A DNA stretch of 64,000 nucleotides from Datisca glomerata (taxonomy: Eukaryota > Streptophyta > Magnoliopsida > Cucurbitales > Datiscaceae), in contig QANY01007347.1 in the NCBI GenBank assembly GCA_003255025.1, positions 62,001 to 126,000 of the forward strand, read 5' to 3'. Position 1 is the first letter of the stretch. Every line of letters begins with the position of its first letter. Of this stretch, positions 12,846-23,138 are shown piece after piece. Below the pieces are notes generated by a model. That model saw nothing but the letters and a program-made list of their open reading frames with translations. It made no database searches and was not told where the DNA came from. The position numbers were made by a program, and so were the translations under genes.

Positions 12846-13029
12846 TGTAAGACTTTTAACAGTTAACTGTAATTTTATAATAAAATATCCTAATTCCCAA
12901 ATCTTAGAATTTCATGATTTTCACGTTCAATTCATATTGATAGAATATATACATACATTGACACATGATTCCTTGATCATCGAACAATTTGTTGATGATT
13001 GGTTAGGAAATTGTGTTTTTCCTTCTATC
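12846..13029 (-). repeat. truncated 5' LTR of copia B
   Basis: Starts TGTAAGAC next to the primer site and matches the 3' LTR for ~184 bp, then stops abruptly at CCTTCTATCC. The missing ~220 bp are the U3 side. The flanking sequence from 13030 is unrelated. Confidence 0.7.
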
Positions 13030-15190
13030 CTGACGATAGGGAAGTGTCCAAACTTATTATATTCCGACGATCAAGTCAAATGATTTTGACATAATGTAAG
13101 CAATTCTCAAAGTCATTCGAGGTTTAGAAAGAAGATATATTCGGAGAATAACTGTCAAATCCTACATAGAAATAAAGAGGCATTTTCCTTGTCGTCTTGC
13201 GTACAAAGTTTCTTCATTAAGGGATTGTCATAGTTGTTAATCTAGATTCTTAGGGATGTTAGACGAGTTAACAAGGTCGTGCTCGACCATATGATGAGGC
13301 CTCAAGATCAAATGTGGACGGGCTGGATCCCGCTCGCCTAGTCACTTGGTCATGTCTCTGTCTGGCTATATCCTCCAGTTAATTATGATGATGAATGTCT
13401 CAACCACAGTCCATGACAGGGGTGAGACCTAATAAGCATTGTAAGGACTAGATGATTCAAATCATTGGACGTAATCATTGATTCGACGGTGGAGATCACA
13501 ATCGGTCCCAAGGGTCTTGGACTGTTGGGACGAGTCCATGATTTACTAGAGTCCCTGGTGTAAGTAAGAAGAGACATCACGTGTGTTCCCTGATGCAATG
13601 ATGGCGATTGGAATGATTTTGGCACAGAAGATGAAGGTATGTATAAACAATCTCACAGATGCGTTCATGGCCGTTGGTTTCATGGGACCTCGGCCGTTGA
13701 TTAGTTTGACGGGATTTAAAGTACATCTCCTTCTCATTCCTTTCATTTCCATCGTTCTCAAACTATCTAACCTCCATAGCTCTTGGACTCATTTTCCTTC
13801 TTGAATTCTTCTCTGACAGTCTTCCCGCGCTTCTCCATGTTAAGATTGTGCCATTAAATACAAGAATTCTATGTTTTATCGAGACATTATTTTTAAATTA
13901 TAATAAAGTATTATTCTTCTATTATATGCAACACATTCTTGTAAAATGTTCAAGCATATAGTACTTAGTTTATGAGTCCTATGAAATTTAGTTCATAAAA
14001 ATAATGTATTTAACCACAAGTACTTTATGACTTAAAAACATTTATTATTCACATTCTAGTGAAGTTTGGTGCTTTACTAAAATAGAATATAGTACATTAA
14101 CTCTATTACATATGGTACTTACCTTGATCACTAGGTGAAGTGCCTGATTAATGTATTAGCGGAATTTTAATGCAGTGAATGGATTAGTGAGCTTGATTTT
14201 TAGTAAAAATACTATCTTAAGAAAATCGTGACTCATTGCTATTGTATTGCGAGTGCTCGTAATTTTGAGAGAATTATGAGATTCTATGATTCAATATATC
14301 TGTGAGTTGGATGATTGAGTTGTTAGATAGTGAATATGTATAGATTCTCAATACTAGAGTTCACAAACACTTTAAATAATGGACATAGTGCCTATTGACA
14401 AAATCCGTTTATGTGATAAAAAAAATTTAAGTACATAGTGTCGCCAATGCTTTAGTTAGAGATTTGATAATTTTATTTGAAATTATCTTGGTATCTAGAG
14501 AATAATTACTCACCTCAGTAGTCTAGGAAATTGGTATCCCAAAATTCAAAAGATATATCGTAAAAATTTTATTTTTATGAAAACTAGAGATAAAAAAATT
14601 TCAAAGATAAAATGACATGCTGATTTATCATTGACCATCACAAATTGTGAGGTAGTGAGTTAGTATTAAAAAAACATAACTAAAATAAATAAATACAATT
14701 AAAATAAACAAAAAATAAGATAAATACAAAATGATAAATAGTAAACCGGGGTACAAAGATTTATCTATATGTACTCGGATTAGGAGCACAAAAGTATAAC
14801 CTACCGAAACAACTTGGGATTGTCAATTGACAACATCAACAAGATTGCAATCTCTACACACCATTGAGTCGTCAAAGTCTATGTTGTTGACGATTGACAA
14901 GTTATTTTTTAATAGGAAAAGATAAAAATAATTTCATTCCTACCGAAACAACTTTCATCTACATAAACACGATATTTATCTTGCTTATCTTTTATCTTCA
15001 AGAGTCAGCAGCAATAGTGCATGAAGTTCTTACATATAAAGATGAGAGAATACCTATTTTTAGCCGAGTTATCCAAGGTATATTGTGCGAAGGTTGATGA
15101 TTGATGTTTAATCTTCCTCCTCTGCCTTCAACTTCTTGTTGTTGGATAACTTCAATTAAATTCTTCTGCTTCAAAATCTGACTTCCTAGA
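13030..15190. other. unassigned DNA, possibly including an LTR fragment
   Basis: 13200-13800 is GC-richer than its surroundings and contains words such as GACGGTGGAGATC and CGGCCGTTGAT that are common in gypsy LTRs, but no mate was found in the window. Overlapping ORFs on both strands at 13383-13804 have no recognisable motif. 13850-15190 is AT-rich with no supported gene; the ORF at 14894-15097 is unsupported. Confidence 0.35.
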
Positions 15191-16190
15191 GACTCTTTGT
15201 CTCTTCACGCTTTCCTTTTTTTACTCTCTCATCGAGGTCTCTCCTTGACAATCCATGATCCAAATCAAGCAATTATTTTAGAGCATGATGGAGACTATCA
15301 CAATCATCAAATTTTTTATAAAAAGAATCTTACAATATTCACAGTCATGCATACCTTAAAAATATTACGTTTGCATTAATAGTCGGTTAAATCGAACTTA
15401 ACTCAATTGAGGTCGAAACTTGTATAAATCAATGTTCATTTCATTTCAATCTCTGGTCAAATTGAACCCGACTTGTGTGTATCCAAGTCTCTTTTATATT
15501 CTTTGTCCTTTCGCAGAATCTTAATCAGTCAATTCTTCTCTTCAACACAATCATTTCATATGTTGATCAAAATACATATCTACACTTTTGTACACCTTCT
15601 AATTTTAAAAAGAATGAACAAAAAAGGCATATGTAGACAATGTATTTTGTCGAGACTAGTATTTTTCACGCATATTTTATTTTTTGCTCCAATGGTAAAG
15701 TTCAAGCAAAATACTTAAAATCTAAAAAATATATAAAAATCCCAAAACAACAAAGTAATAAAAATTTTGAAAAAGCAAAAACGGATAAATACTCTAAAAG
15801 ATTTTTCAAATCATCAAGTAAATTTTGAGGGGAGGAATGTTGCTATTTATTTCCTTCAAGTGAATATCTAATAATTAATTATGAAACTTCTAAATTTCTT
15901 AGGGGCACTATTTGAGCTTACACAATAAATAAAATGTTATTAGAGAGAAGAACGTCACTTCTTTAGAGAAAAAGAGATAACTAAAGGGAAGAACTATACA
16001 TATGACCCATTCTAATCATCGGTGTAGTAAAATGGCCGAGCGGTCTAGTAAACAATTGTAAATGACGAACCCTTAATAAGAAGGGCAAAAAAAAACACAT
16101 GCTACAGCGCGTATAACGCCCCCACACGTAACTGTAGCTACCATTTAATGAAACGCGACGTTTAATGGAAGAGGAGAAAAGCGACTGTAC
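15191..16190. other. unassigned DNA with a polypurine-tract-like site
   Basis: Short overlapping ORFs at 15197-15828 show no known domain. At 15826-15838 GAGGGGAGGAA followed by TGTTGC resembles a polypurine tract next to an LTR start on the plus strand; no second LTR copy was found, so this remains a suggestion. 16033-16046 resembles a tRNA A box but no tRNA can be folded. Confidence 0.25.
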
Positions 16191-16194
16191 GTAT

Positions 16195-16585
16195 TGTATA
16201 TAAATTACATACATATAGTATACTGATTTGTTTTTGTCTATGAAGATCAGAATAATCTGAAACATTGACACTCTTACACTAGTTATGCGTAATGTGTATG
16301 AATTATGGTATCTATTTTAAATATTAATCTATTTTTGTATATGAACACCATAATATTATGAAACATTGAACACTCTTACACTGACTATCCATAATGTATA
16401 TAAATTAGATACATATGGTATCTAATTTAAATGATTTATTTTTGTCTATGAACACCAGTATAATCTGAAATATTTAACGCCCTTACACTAGCTATGCTTA
16501 ATGTATATAAATTAGATACGTATGATATCTAATTTAAATAGTGGTTTGTTTTTGCTTATGAAAATCAGAATAATCTGATGTGATT
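16195..16585. repeat. ~100-112-bp tandem repeat, about 3.5 units
   Basis: Units begin with TTTTTGTCTATGAA-type words at 16231, 16330, 16439 and 16551 and each contains CACTCTTACACTAG-like and TATATAAATTAGATAC-like blocks. Spacing 99, 109 and 112 bp. No ORF. Confidence 0.75.
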
Positions 16586-16599
16586 TTATCGAATTTTAG

Positions 16600-17460
16600 T
16601 TTGGTCAGCGCATTCTTTTGTTGTCTTTCTGTTGTTTTGCTTGTAATTTTTGAAGCTCTGATGTGAGCTTTAATGGATAGTTTGGGTATTCATTAAGGCT
16701 CTATTTTGAGCTTCATCTTATTTTGACTTCCATTAAAATTCTATCTGAGATTTCTTCCATTAAAACTCACAAACCAGAATCTCAAGCAGAAACACTGCAG
16801 AACCCACGAAACTGACACCATAATCTCAAGCACACACACAGACCAGAAACTCAAGCACAGAACCCACGACGCTGAATGGAAAAAAAAGTAAGAGAACACC
16901 GACGAACCAAGAGAAGCCACGACGACAAGCAGAATCCATGACAGCAAGAACGTCGATGAACGAAGAGCGATTCTGTTTTAGCGACGATGAACAGGAGAGC
17001 GCCAAAAATTGATGAGCGACCCACGACGAGTAGTGACAAACCAATCACAAACCATAAATGATAACGAACGAAGGCCACTGACGAATAATGAGTAGTGATG
17101 AGTTCTCTGTTCAAAATACTAGAGAATGCAGAAGAGGAAAAAAGAAAAAATGAGAGAGCTTTCACAGGAAAAATGAGGAACAAAAAGAAAAAAATGAAAA
17201 ATAATTAAATCACATATTAAAAATGACTATATATGTAGGTAGGAAAAAGATGGGCATTGAACCGCAAGAAAAACAGTCTATGGCGGAAGTTTTACGCTGG
17301 CGGTTAATGTTACTGTCGGCAGAAAAAACGCGCTGCAACTTTTACAGGCGGCTTGTAAAAACCACCGGCGTTTTATTTCTTTTTGCAGGCGGTTCCCCTG
17401 CGAGCCCCCTTTTCCATTCCCTCGCCATTGCTCACGGCGTTCACCTCTCCCCTATCACCG
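16600..17460. other. unassigned DNA with transposon-like subterminal motifs
   Basis: 16740-17180 is open on the minus strand in several frames only because of composition; the translations show no domain. 17250-17410 is rich in GGCGG words (GCTGGCGGTT, GTCGGCAG, CACCGGCG), the kind of repeats found beneath CACTA or similar transposon ends, but no terminus was found. Confidence 0.3.
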
Positions 17461-17464
17461 GTGA

Positions 17465-17486
17465 CTCTCTCTCTCTCTCTCTCTCT
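17465..17486. repeat. (CT)11 microsatellite
   Basis: Pure CT run just upstream of the CLPT-like fragment; CT runs are frequent in plant 5' untranslated regions, which fits a captured gene 5' end. Confidence 0.9.
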
Positions 17487-17489
17487 TGA

Positions 17490-18071
17490 AGTAAAGGAAG
17501 ATCGTTGTTGTGGTAGGGTTTAGGTTTGCTGATTTGCTGCACCGTCAAGTTGTCGCGGATTCTTTGTTGCCCATTTACTATCCCACGGTGAGATTTGCTG
17601 TGCAAGAAGCTTGATTCACCTTCTTTGATTCTTAAAGACACAAAGCTCAGAAATGAAATCTTAGCAAATCGGCGAAGAAGAGAAGATGTCGTGGCTCCAA
17701 TTTCCCTGCGGTTTTACTTTTCTCCTTCATTTCCGTTTTCTTTTCTTTTCTTTTTTTCGCTTCGGGGTGGGGATTGTGGTTTAGTTAGAACTGTTTTTAA
17801 TTTCCTTTGAATTGCAGGAAACCTGAGGGGCTTCTTCTGATAAACTCCCAAAGTAAGTTACCATAGAGATTCCTTCTCCAATTGATGTTTTACTCTGTTG
17901 TACATGGATTTTAGTTGTGTTGATTGTGGATTTTATTTGTGGTGTTGGTGGTGGGGTTAAGATGCTCAGCAAGGGCGATAAAGTCATTTCCTATGGCCGA
18001 ATTGGAGGCAAGGAGGCTTAAGCATCCTAACACGGGTACTGAAGCGCTTCTAATGGGGATTTTGGTTGAGG
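17490..18071 (+). pseudogene. orphan gene fragment of plastid Clp protease accessory subunit (CLPT-like)
   Basis: The clear part is an exon at 17962-18071, flanked by an AG at 17960-17961 and a GT at 18072. It encodes SARAIKSFPMAELEARRLKH, then PNTGTEALLMGILVEG. This is the Clp-N-like repeat start of plant CLPT1/CLPT2, small subunits that stabilise the ClpPR core in the chloroplast stroma. The position just before SAR is C where W is usual. Upstream, 17595-17810 could hold a transit-peptide exon (a 71-aa ORF without recognisable motif). The next expected exon (the rest of the Clp-N fold) is not seen in the following kilobases, so I call it a fragment. Alternative: a real gene with a very long intron. 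Confidence 0.6.
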
Positions 18072-18074
18072 GTT

Positions 18075-18611
18075 AGTAACTTCTTCTTCTCAAAGTCGAT
18101 TTTTGAACTTCAATTTGAGTTAGTTGCCGTGTTCAATGTAGAGGTAATTAACAAACGGAGTTTGATCATAATTTCTTTAAATTATCACTTGAACGGTGTG
18201 ATGCCTCATATGTGACAAGTCCAAAAATATTAGGTGTAGAAAATGCTCGGAAAGGAGTTTCTAAAACTTAATTTATAAACTCAAATAATATTATTCAAAG
18301 TGAAATACTTGAAATGCTCCAGCAAATTTGAGATGTTTTAGAAACTCTTGTTGATTGAGAAGTTTGTCGGATTTGTCTATCAAACAACCTGCACCAAGAA
18401 GTGTCTGAATGTTTTCATTTTGTAATTACTGAATCTTTTCATTTTCTAATGTCTTCGCAAATTTGAGATGTTTTAGTAACTCTTGTTGGTTTAGAGGTTT
18501 TAGTAACTCTTGATGGTTCTCTGAGGCACGTTTTGCTTCGCAAGGATAAGTGATAGTCTACTCTTTGAGTTCCTCCATTTGAGTTTGGTGTCTTTGGTCA
18601 AGGCCACCATG
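18075..18611. other. non-coding DNA after the CLPT-like exon
   Basis: Possible intron remnant. The phrase GCAAATTTGAGATGTTTTAG occurs at about 18322 and 18458, a loose ~136-bp duplication. No exon recognised. Confidence 0.4.
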
Positions 18612-18727
18612 ATAATAGGGTGATGAACATGTAGAAAAATTATTTTATAAATAATAGGGTGATGAACATGTAGAAAAATTATTTTATAAATAATAGGGTG
18701 ATGAACATGTTGAAAAATTGTTTTCTT
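18612..18727. repeat. 39-bp minisatellite, 3 copies
   Basis: Units start ATAATAGGGTGATGAACATG at 18612, 18651 and 18690; the first two are identical and the third differs near its end. The minus-strand ORF across it is only the translated repeat. Confidence 0.9.
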
Positions 18728-19312
18728 GTGGTGCAAGAGGCTTCACGATTATAATTGTTTGAATTTCCATTAGTTTAGTCTCATTCTGGTTTATTTTATA
18801 TTGTTGTTTACAATGGGATCCTCTGTTAGCAGTTGAGCTTAGTTGTCTTGGACTTATGGGATTTCTCATACGTTCATAATTTATTTTTGGGTAGTGAAAA
18901 TCTGATTCAAGTCAATTCACGAAATATCGACATGATCTAGCTATTAATCTCTCCACATTGTACGTTTATTGGAATTTAGACAAAATTCTAAATGTCAACG
19001 TGAGACCATCCTTTTATTCTGTAATTCATGGCTTGAACACTCAAAAAAGAATGTTCATGACAAGAATGATGCTTATGGTGGTGTACCGGGAAAATGAATG
19101 TTTTAGTGTTGGGGAAAATGAATGGTTTAGTGTTGTTGCTATCTAGAGTCTTCTGTATTTACAATAAACTGTACATTAGTATTTCGGATTATGTTTAAAT
19201 AGAATTGTTCATATAAATTAAAGAATGTCTTGCAAGTCAATTTACATTGAGCTTATGCATGTTGCGAAGTCTTCCTGAGCCTAACCATGCTAGCAATTGA
19301 CCTGCATGCTTT
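18728..19312. other. unassigned single-copy DNA
   Basis: No convincing ORF; the 62-aa plus ORF at 18958-19146 contains a short internal repeat (ENECFSVGENEWFSV) and no known motif. Confidence 0.4.
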
Positions 19313-19611
19313 GAAATATTTTGGTGAACCACTCCAAGAATTATTGATTTTATACGTGAAATATTTTGGTGAATCTCTCCAAAAATTATTGATTTTGTAC
19401 GTGAAGTTTTTTGGTTAACCTCTCGAAGAATTATTGATTTTGTACGTGAAATTTTTTGGTCAACCCCTTGAAGAATTATTGATTTGGTACTTGAAATATT
19501 TTGGTGAACTCCTCTAAGAATTATTGATTTTGCACGTGAAATATTTTGGTGAACCCTTCTAAGAATTATTAATTTATTACATGAAATATTTTGGTGAACC
19601 CCTCAAGATTT
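19313..19611. repeat. 45-bp minisatellite, 6.6 copies
   Basis: Units begin GAAATATTTTGGTGAACC at 19313, 19358, 19403, 19448, 19493, 19538 and 19583, an exact 45-bp period (15 codons) with scattered substitutions. No stop-free frame across the array. Confidence 0.9.
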
Positions 19612-19634
19612 CCTTTGTACCACAGTACGTAGTG

Positions 19635-19690
19635 GAGTTCACTAAATACGTACAAATTAATAATTCTTGGAGAGGTTCATCAAATACGTA
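19635..19690 (-). repeat. inverted copy of the 45-bp unit
   Basis: AATAATTCTTGGAGAGGTTC here is the reverse complement of the adjacent minisatellite core, so array and inverted unit can form a stem with a short loop. Confidence 0.75.
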
Positions 19691-20690
19691 TAGCTTAATC
19701 GCCATACTTAATAGGCAAATCACCTATTTTTAGCCCTTAAACTCCATCCTGATTGTGTTAATCGCATCATCAAAGTCAAGCTCTAGTCTTATGCCTCGAA
19801 TCGCCTGTTTCAGTCCCCAAACGCCATGTACAAATAGACGAACGTCAGTCTCCCTCCCAATCATCATTTTTTACTTAATCGTCATTTATATGGCTCTAAT
19901 CGCCATTCTTCACAATTTTTCTTAAAATTGATATTTTTGTAATTATTAGGAAAATCATAGACAAAAAATAGAAAAATCTCGTTATTTCAATTCAAACATT
20001 CATGATACTCACTTATTATGTAATTGAATTGGATTAATTAAGTATTTTTGATATAATTGAACGTTTATTCATAAACTCGTTAAAAGTTGTCATTGATAAT
20101 GTTGTTGTGCTTTTGTGACAAGTATCGAACAACATAGATTTTCACTATATATAACTATAGTTGTGATGTTATGATGGTCGATAAATCCTATTTATTAGTT
20201 TGACTAACATGTATAGCCCTTAATGTCGGATTCTACTGTTAAAATTTGAAAAACAACGTATTTACGTTTTAAATTAAAAGAGATGAGAATTACGAAAAAA
20301 CCTAAAATTAAGACTGAAACAACTTCCGAGCCTACGAAATTACTTAAAACAGTCTTTTTTGGACCCCCCCCCCAAATGGGTTGCGACATGTATTCTCACA
20401 GCACATGTAGATCTCTGAATAAATTTCGATTTGATATCTTACGGGCAATGTGGTTCCACCCGAGTCAAAAGTTATACCCTCCGGAAGTTGATCTGCACGT
20501 GTCACGATCCAATAGAGAGTACATGGCCAAACGCATGTGTGTCTGGCGCTTGGGGCCCAAACGCCACCAGCAGGTCCCAAAGGCCAGTCATGGCTAGCGA
20601 TTCACCTACCATGACTAGTGTTTGTGAATCCTATCTAGAGGGGTAAAATGTCCAAGGGATTTTTCACAAAAAAGGGCTAAAGAGTCAAGG
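19691..20690. other. unassigned DNA with a poly-C tract
   Basis: Contains a C10-type run near 20363-20373 in a GC-richer patch (20340-20640) open in three frames without known motif. Probably the start of the transposon-derived block that follows. Confidence 0.35.
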
Positions 20691-20695
20691 AACCA

Positions 20696-21000
20696 CTTGA
20701 GTTAGACATAATGATGTTTGTGGACCGATCAATGTACAAGCAAAATGTGGGGATGAGTGCTTTGTCACTTTCATTGATGACTACTTAAGATATGATTATA
20801 ATTACTTAATGCATCGAAAGTTTGAAACTTTTGGAAAGCTTAAAGACTTCAATGCTGAAGCTGAAAAATAATTAGGTAAATCATTGAAAATCCTTCAATC
20901 CGATCGATGTGGTAAATACTTGGTAAGCTACTCATCATTGTCACTTACATTTTGGGGATATGCACTACCCATGACAACTTACATTTTGAAGAGGATGCGA
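20696..21000 (+). pseudogene. copia integrase fragment
   Basis: Plus-strand translation gives VTFIDDYLRYDYNYLMHRKF, then FGKLKDFNAEAEK, a stop, LGKSLKILQSD, then after a deletion YSSLSLTFWGYALPMTTYIL. This matches the A1/A2 integrase family but lies on the opposite strand. The segment holding the third catalytic acidic residue (around ERRN) is deleted. Confidence 0.8.
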
Positions 21001-21179
21001 ATGATTTTGATTGTTTGCCTGATGTAAAAGTTAGTGATGATTTTGAGATGAAAGTTAAAAAGTTGTTGAATGCAAAAATACATAATTAAAGATGTAGAAA
21101 ATGTAAATAAGCAAAATGACTCATTGATGAAATATGAATGGTGGCCAAATAATAAAGCCAACTATAATAAAAGATACTA

Positions 21180-22430
21180 AGAAATAAATATAAGTTTCTG
21201 AAGATGATGTATGTGAATATTTAAAACTTATCAAGGAAAGTGTATAAGATGATAGAACAATTTAATTGTTTAACTACTCACATCTTCTTAATTCTAAACC
21301 ACATTGTCAAGCGTTGTTGAGTGGTTTGATTAGGCATACATGTGTCATGATATTACGATGAAAAAATTGAGTGAAATTGTAAAAAAAAGTTATTGCACTA
21401 AATTTCATCTGTTTCACTGATGATGAAACTCCTCCAGATGGTACCGTACATATTGGGTCTCTACACATATTTGTGAAGTGTAAAGACTGTTTTTCGTAAA
21501 AGTATTGTTAGACATAGGTCATCCTTGAAGTGAATGCCAAGATCTGCATTCTCAAGGCTTTGTGTAGATGTGCCACATATACGACCGACCATAATGATAG
21601 TAAGGGCATTTGATTGTACTCGAAGGGAAGTAATTGAGGACATAGAAATATTGATTCTGATAAGATGATTTGATATTATTTTTCAAGTGATGGAAATTAC
21701 TCTAACATACATTTTTATTTTCAGATGATAATGGATTCACTCTGTTGGCATGATGCGTTCTTCTTTGCAACATAAGCTGTAATTTATGGTGGATCATAAA
21801 CTCATTTGTATATATATGAGGAAAAAGATCTGCTGGTATCTAATGTGCAATCATGCTACATGTTGACGCGATATAAGAAGCATTATAGTGTTTTCTGATC
21901 GTTTATGATTGGAAACACCATATTTATCGTCGAGGGAAAACTTCAACCAATTTCAAGCCCGTTAAGAACATCTCAAATGATGATAAAATTGATAAGATGG
22001 AAAAGGACTCGAGAAATAGTATCAATGAATAAGTAGAGTAATCTAGTGTGAAAAGAACAATTAAATATATACAGACTGGGAGACAAACTGACCAAGACTG
22101 ATAAAGGAAGAATGGAAGCTCAAAAAGGGGAAAATGTTTACTAGGCTCGAAAACATGGAGCCTAAGATGGAAATGATTACCGTACCACATATCTCTGGAT
22201 CTTTCACAAGTGGTTGGCTTTCATTTAAGGATCCATTTAAAGAAGAACATTTCAGTCTTGAGGATGTATAGCCGAAGTTTTGATAGACGTAGTTTCAGGA
22301 AATTCAGTAATTGCAAGTACAAAAAATTGAGTTTATTAGTGTGATCTGATTCATGAGCTTAACAATTGGGACTTCATCGAGGCGCCAATGCTCCTTGGGG
22401 ATTTTCAAGAGTGATAACAGCGATCTCAAG
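21180..22430 (+). pseudogene. Ty3/gypsy protease-region fragment
   Basis: Short islands in shifting frames match a plant gypsy pol leader: EDDVCEYLKLIKES, then FTDDETPPDGTVHIGSLHIF, then VKVLLDIG (the retropepsin active-site loop, G where S/T-G is usual), then SRLCVDVPHIRPTIMIVRAF. A linker about as long as in the family follows (FQVMEI, WIHSVG, VDHKLICIYEEKDLLVSN). Retropepsin would cut the polyprotein. Many stops; no RT follows. It is joined to a copia integrase piece at about 21000. Confidence 0.7.
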
Positions 22431-22883
22431 CTCTTGACCTTACTTTGAAGCTTCAACCAGATCAACAAAAAAAATTAAATTTGTAATGAAAAAATGAAAA
22501 AAAAAAATAGATCAAGTTTAAAATTAAACATAAAATAGTTAATTTTATTATAATGATGTCACTTTTTTTTAACTTTTAAGAGAAAACAAGAAAACAAATT
22601 TATACCGACGGTTTTAGTTAGATAACAATATAACATTGTCTTAGTTTTACTTAAATATATGATTCTAAATACATTTTTTAATTCACATAAACATAAGAAT
22701 CATAGTTGAAAGTATAATAAATTTGACTATACATACTTGTATGTTGACTAATTATTTTAAACTACAAAGAGTAAAAAAGTACAAAAAAGAGTAAAACCTC
22801 TTATACCCGTCCAATTTTGTGCAACTGTACACTTTGGTCTAAAAACTTTGAAAACTGACATTTTAATTTCATAAACATAATAT
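22431..22883. other. AT-rich intergenic DNA
   Basis: Poly-A rich, no ORF, one isolated CCGACGGTTTTAG word near 22605 reminiscent of CACTA subterminal repeats. Nothing else seen. Confidence 0.4.
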
Positions 22884-23138
22884 TCAAATCAATACCTTAG
22901 GCCCCCTATTTACACGTTCGTTAATATCATTAAACAGAAAGCTCGTGTGAGGCACTGGGAGAGAATGGGGCTTATTAGGGCATGGATTCACTTCATTAGA
23001 GCTGGGAATTTTCAGATTTCTTTCACTCCCCACTGTCTTTCTTCTTGTCCAGGACATATCTAATGTATGATTAATGCAACACACGGCTATTACAATAGTT
23101 ATATCTATTATGATGAAAAGGAAGTTGCCTCTAATCAT
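22884..23138 (-). CDS. candidate small secreted protein, function unknown
   Basis: 84 aa. Residues 1-26 (MIRGNFLFIIIDITIVIAVC...) form a hydrophobic segment that could be a signal peptide or anchor; the rest is hydrophilic with a basic patch (TRRKTVGSERNLK) followed by a Pro/Asn-rich stretch (IPSSNEVNPCPNKPHSLPVP). That layout resembles precursors of plant signalling peptides, but I cannot match it to CLE, IDA, CEP or RGF motifs. The start codon has a favourable context (AGCAATGAT), and a TATAAAG word lies near 23350 on the same strand. It sits in the only transposon-poor interval, upstream of and divergent from the transporter. It could also be a chance ORF. Confidence 0.3.
   Translation of the reverse strand: MIRGNFLFIIIDITIVIAVCCINHTLDMSWTRRKTVGSERNLKIPSSNEVNPCPNKPHSLPVPHTSFLFNDINERVNRGPKVLI

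Larger units (their letters stand above)
8822..13029 (-). mobile_element. decayed Ty1/copia retrotransposon B
   Basis: The 3' LTR lies at 8822-9230, a polypurine tract follows at 9231-9242, RNase H at about 9640-9840, RT at about 10040-10560, the primer site at 12831-12843 and a truncated 5' LTR at 12846-13029. The internal part is only 3.6 kb and almost fully degenerate. A 127-aa minus ORF at 12081-12464 falls where leader or gag should be and shows no gag motif. LTR termini are TGTAA and TTACA. Confidence 0.75.

Noticed and set aside
15640..15838. Lys-rich ORF followed by a polypurine-tract-like site as the end of a plus-strand LTR element
   Set aside because: No LTR pair and no pol domain upstream; listed only as a possibility in the interval entry.
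16033..16046. tRNA-like A box (TGGCCGAGCGGTCT), possible tRNA-Leu/Ser gene or SINE head
   Set aside because: No B box on the same strand, no acceptor stem or anticodon arm can be drawn, and no SINE copies were seen.
16741..17183. Overlapping minus ORFs rich in Phe, Ser, Val
   Set aside because: Three frames are open at once, which indicates base composition and not coding; no domain.
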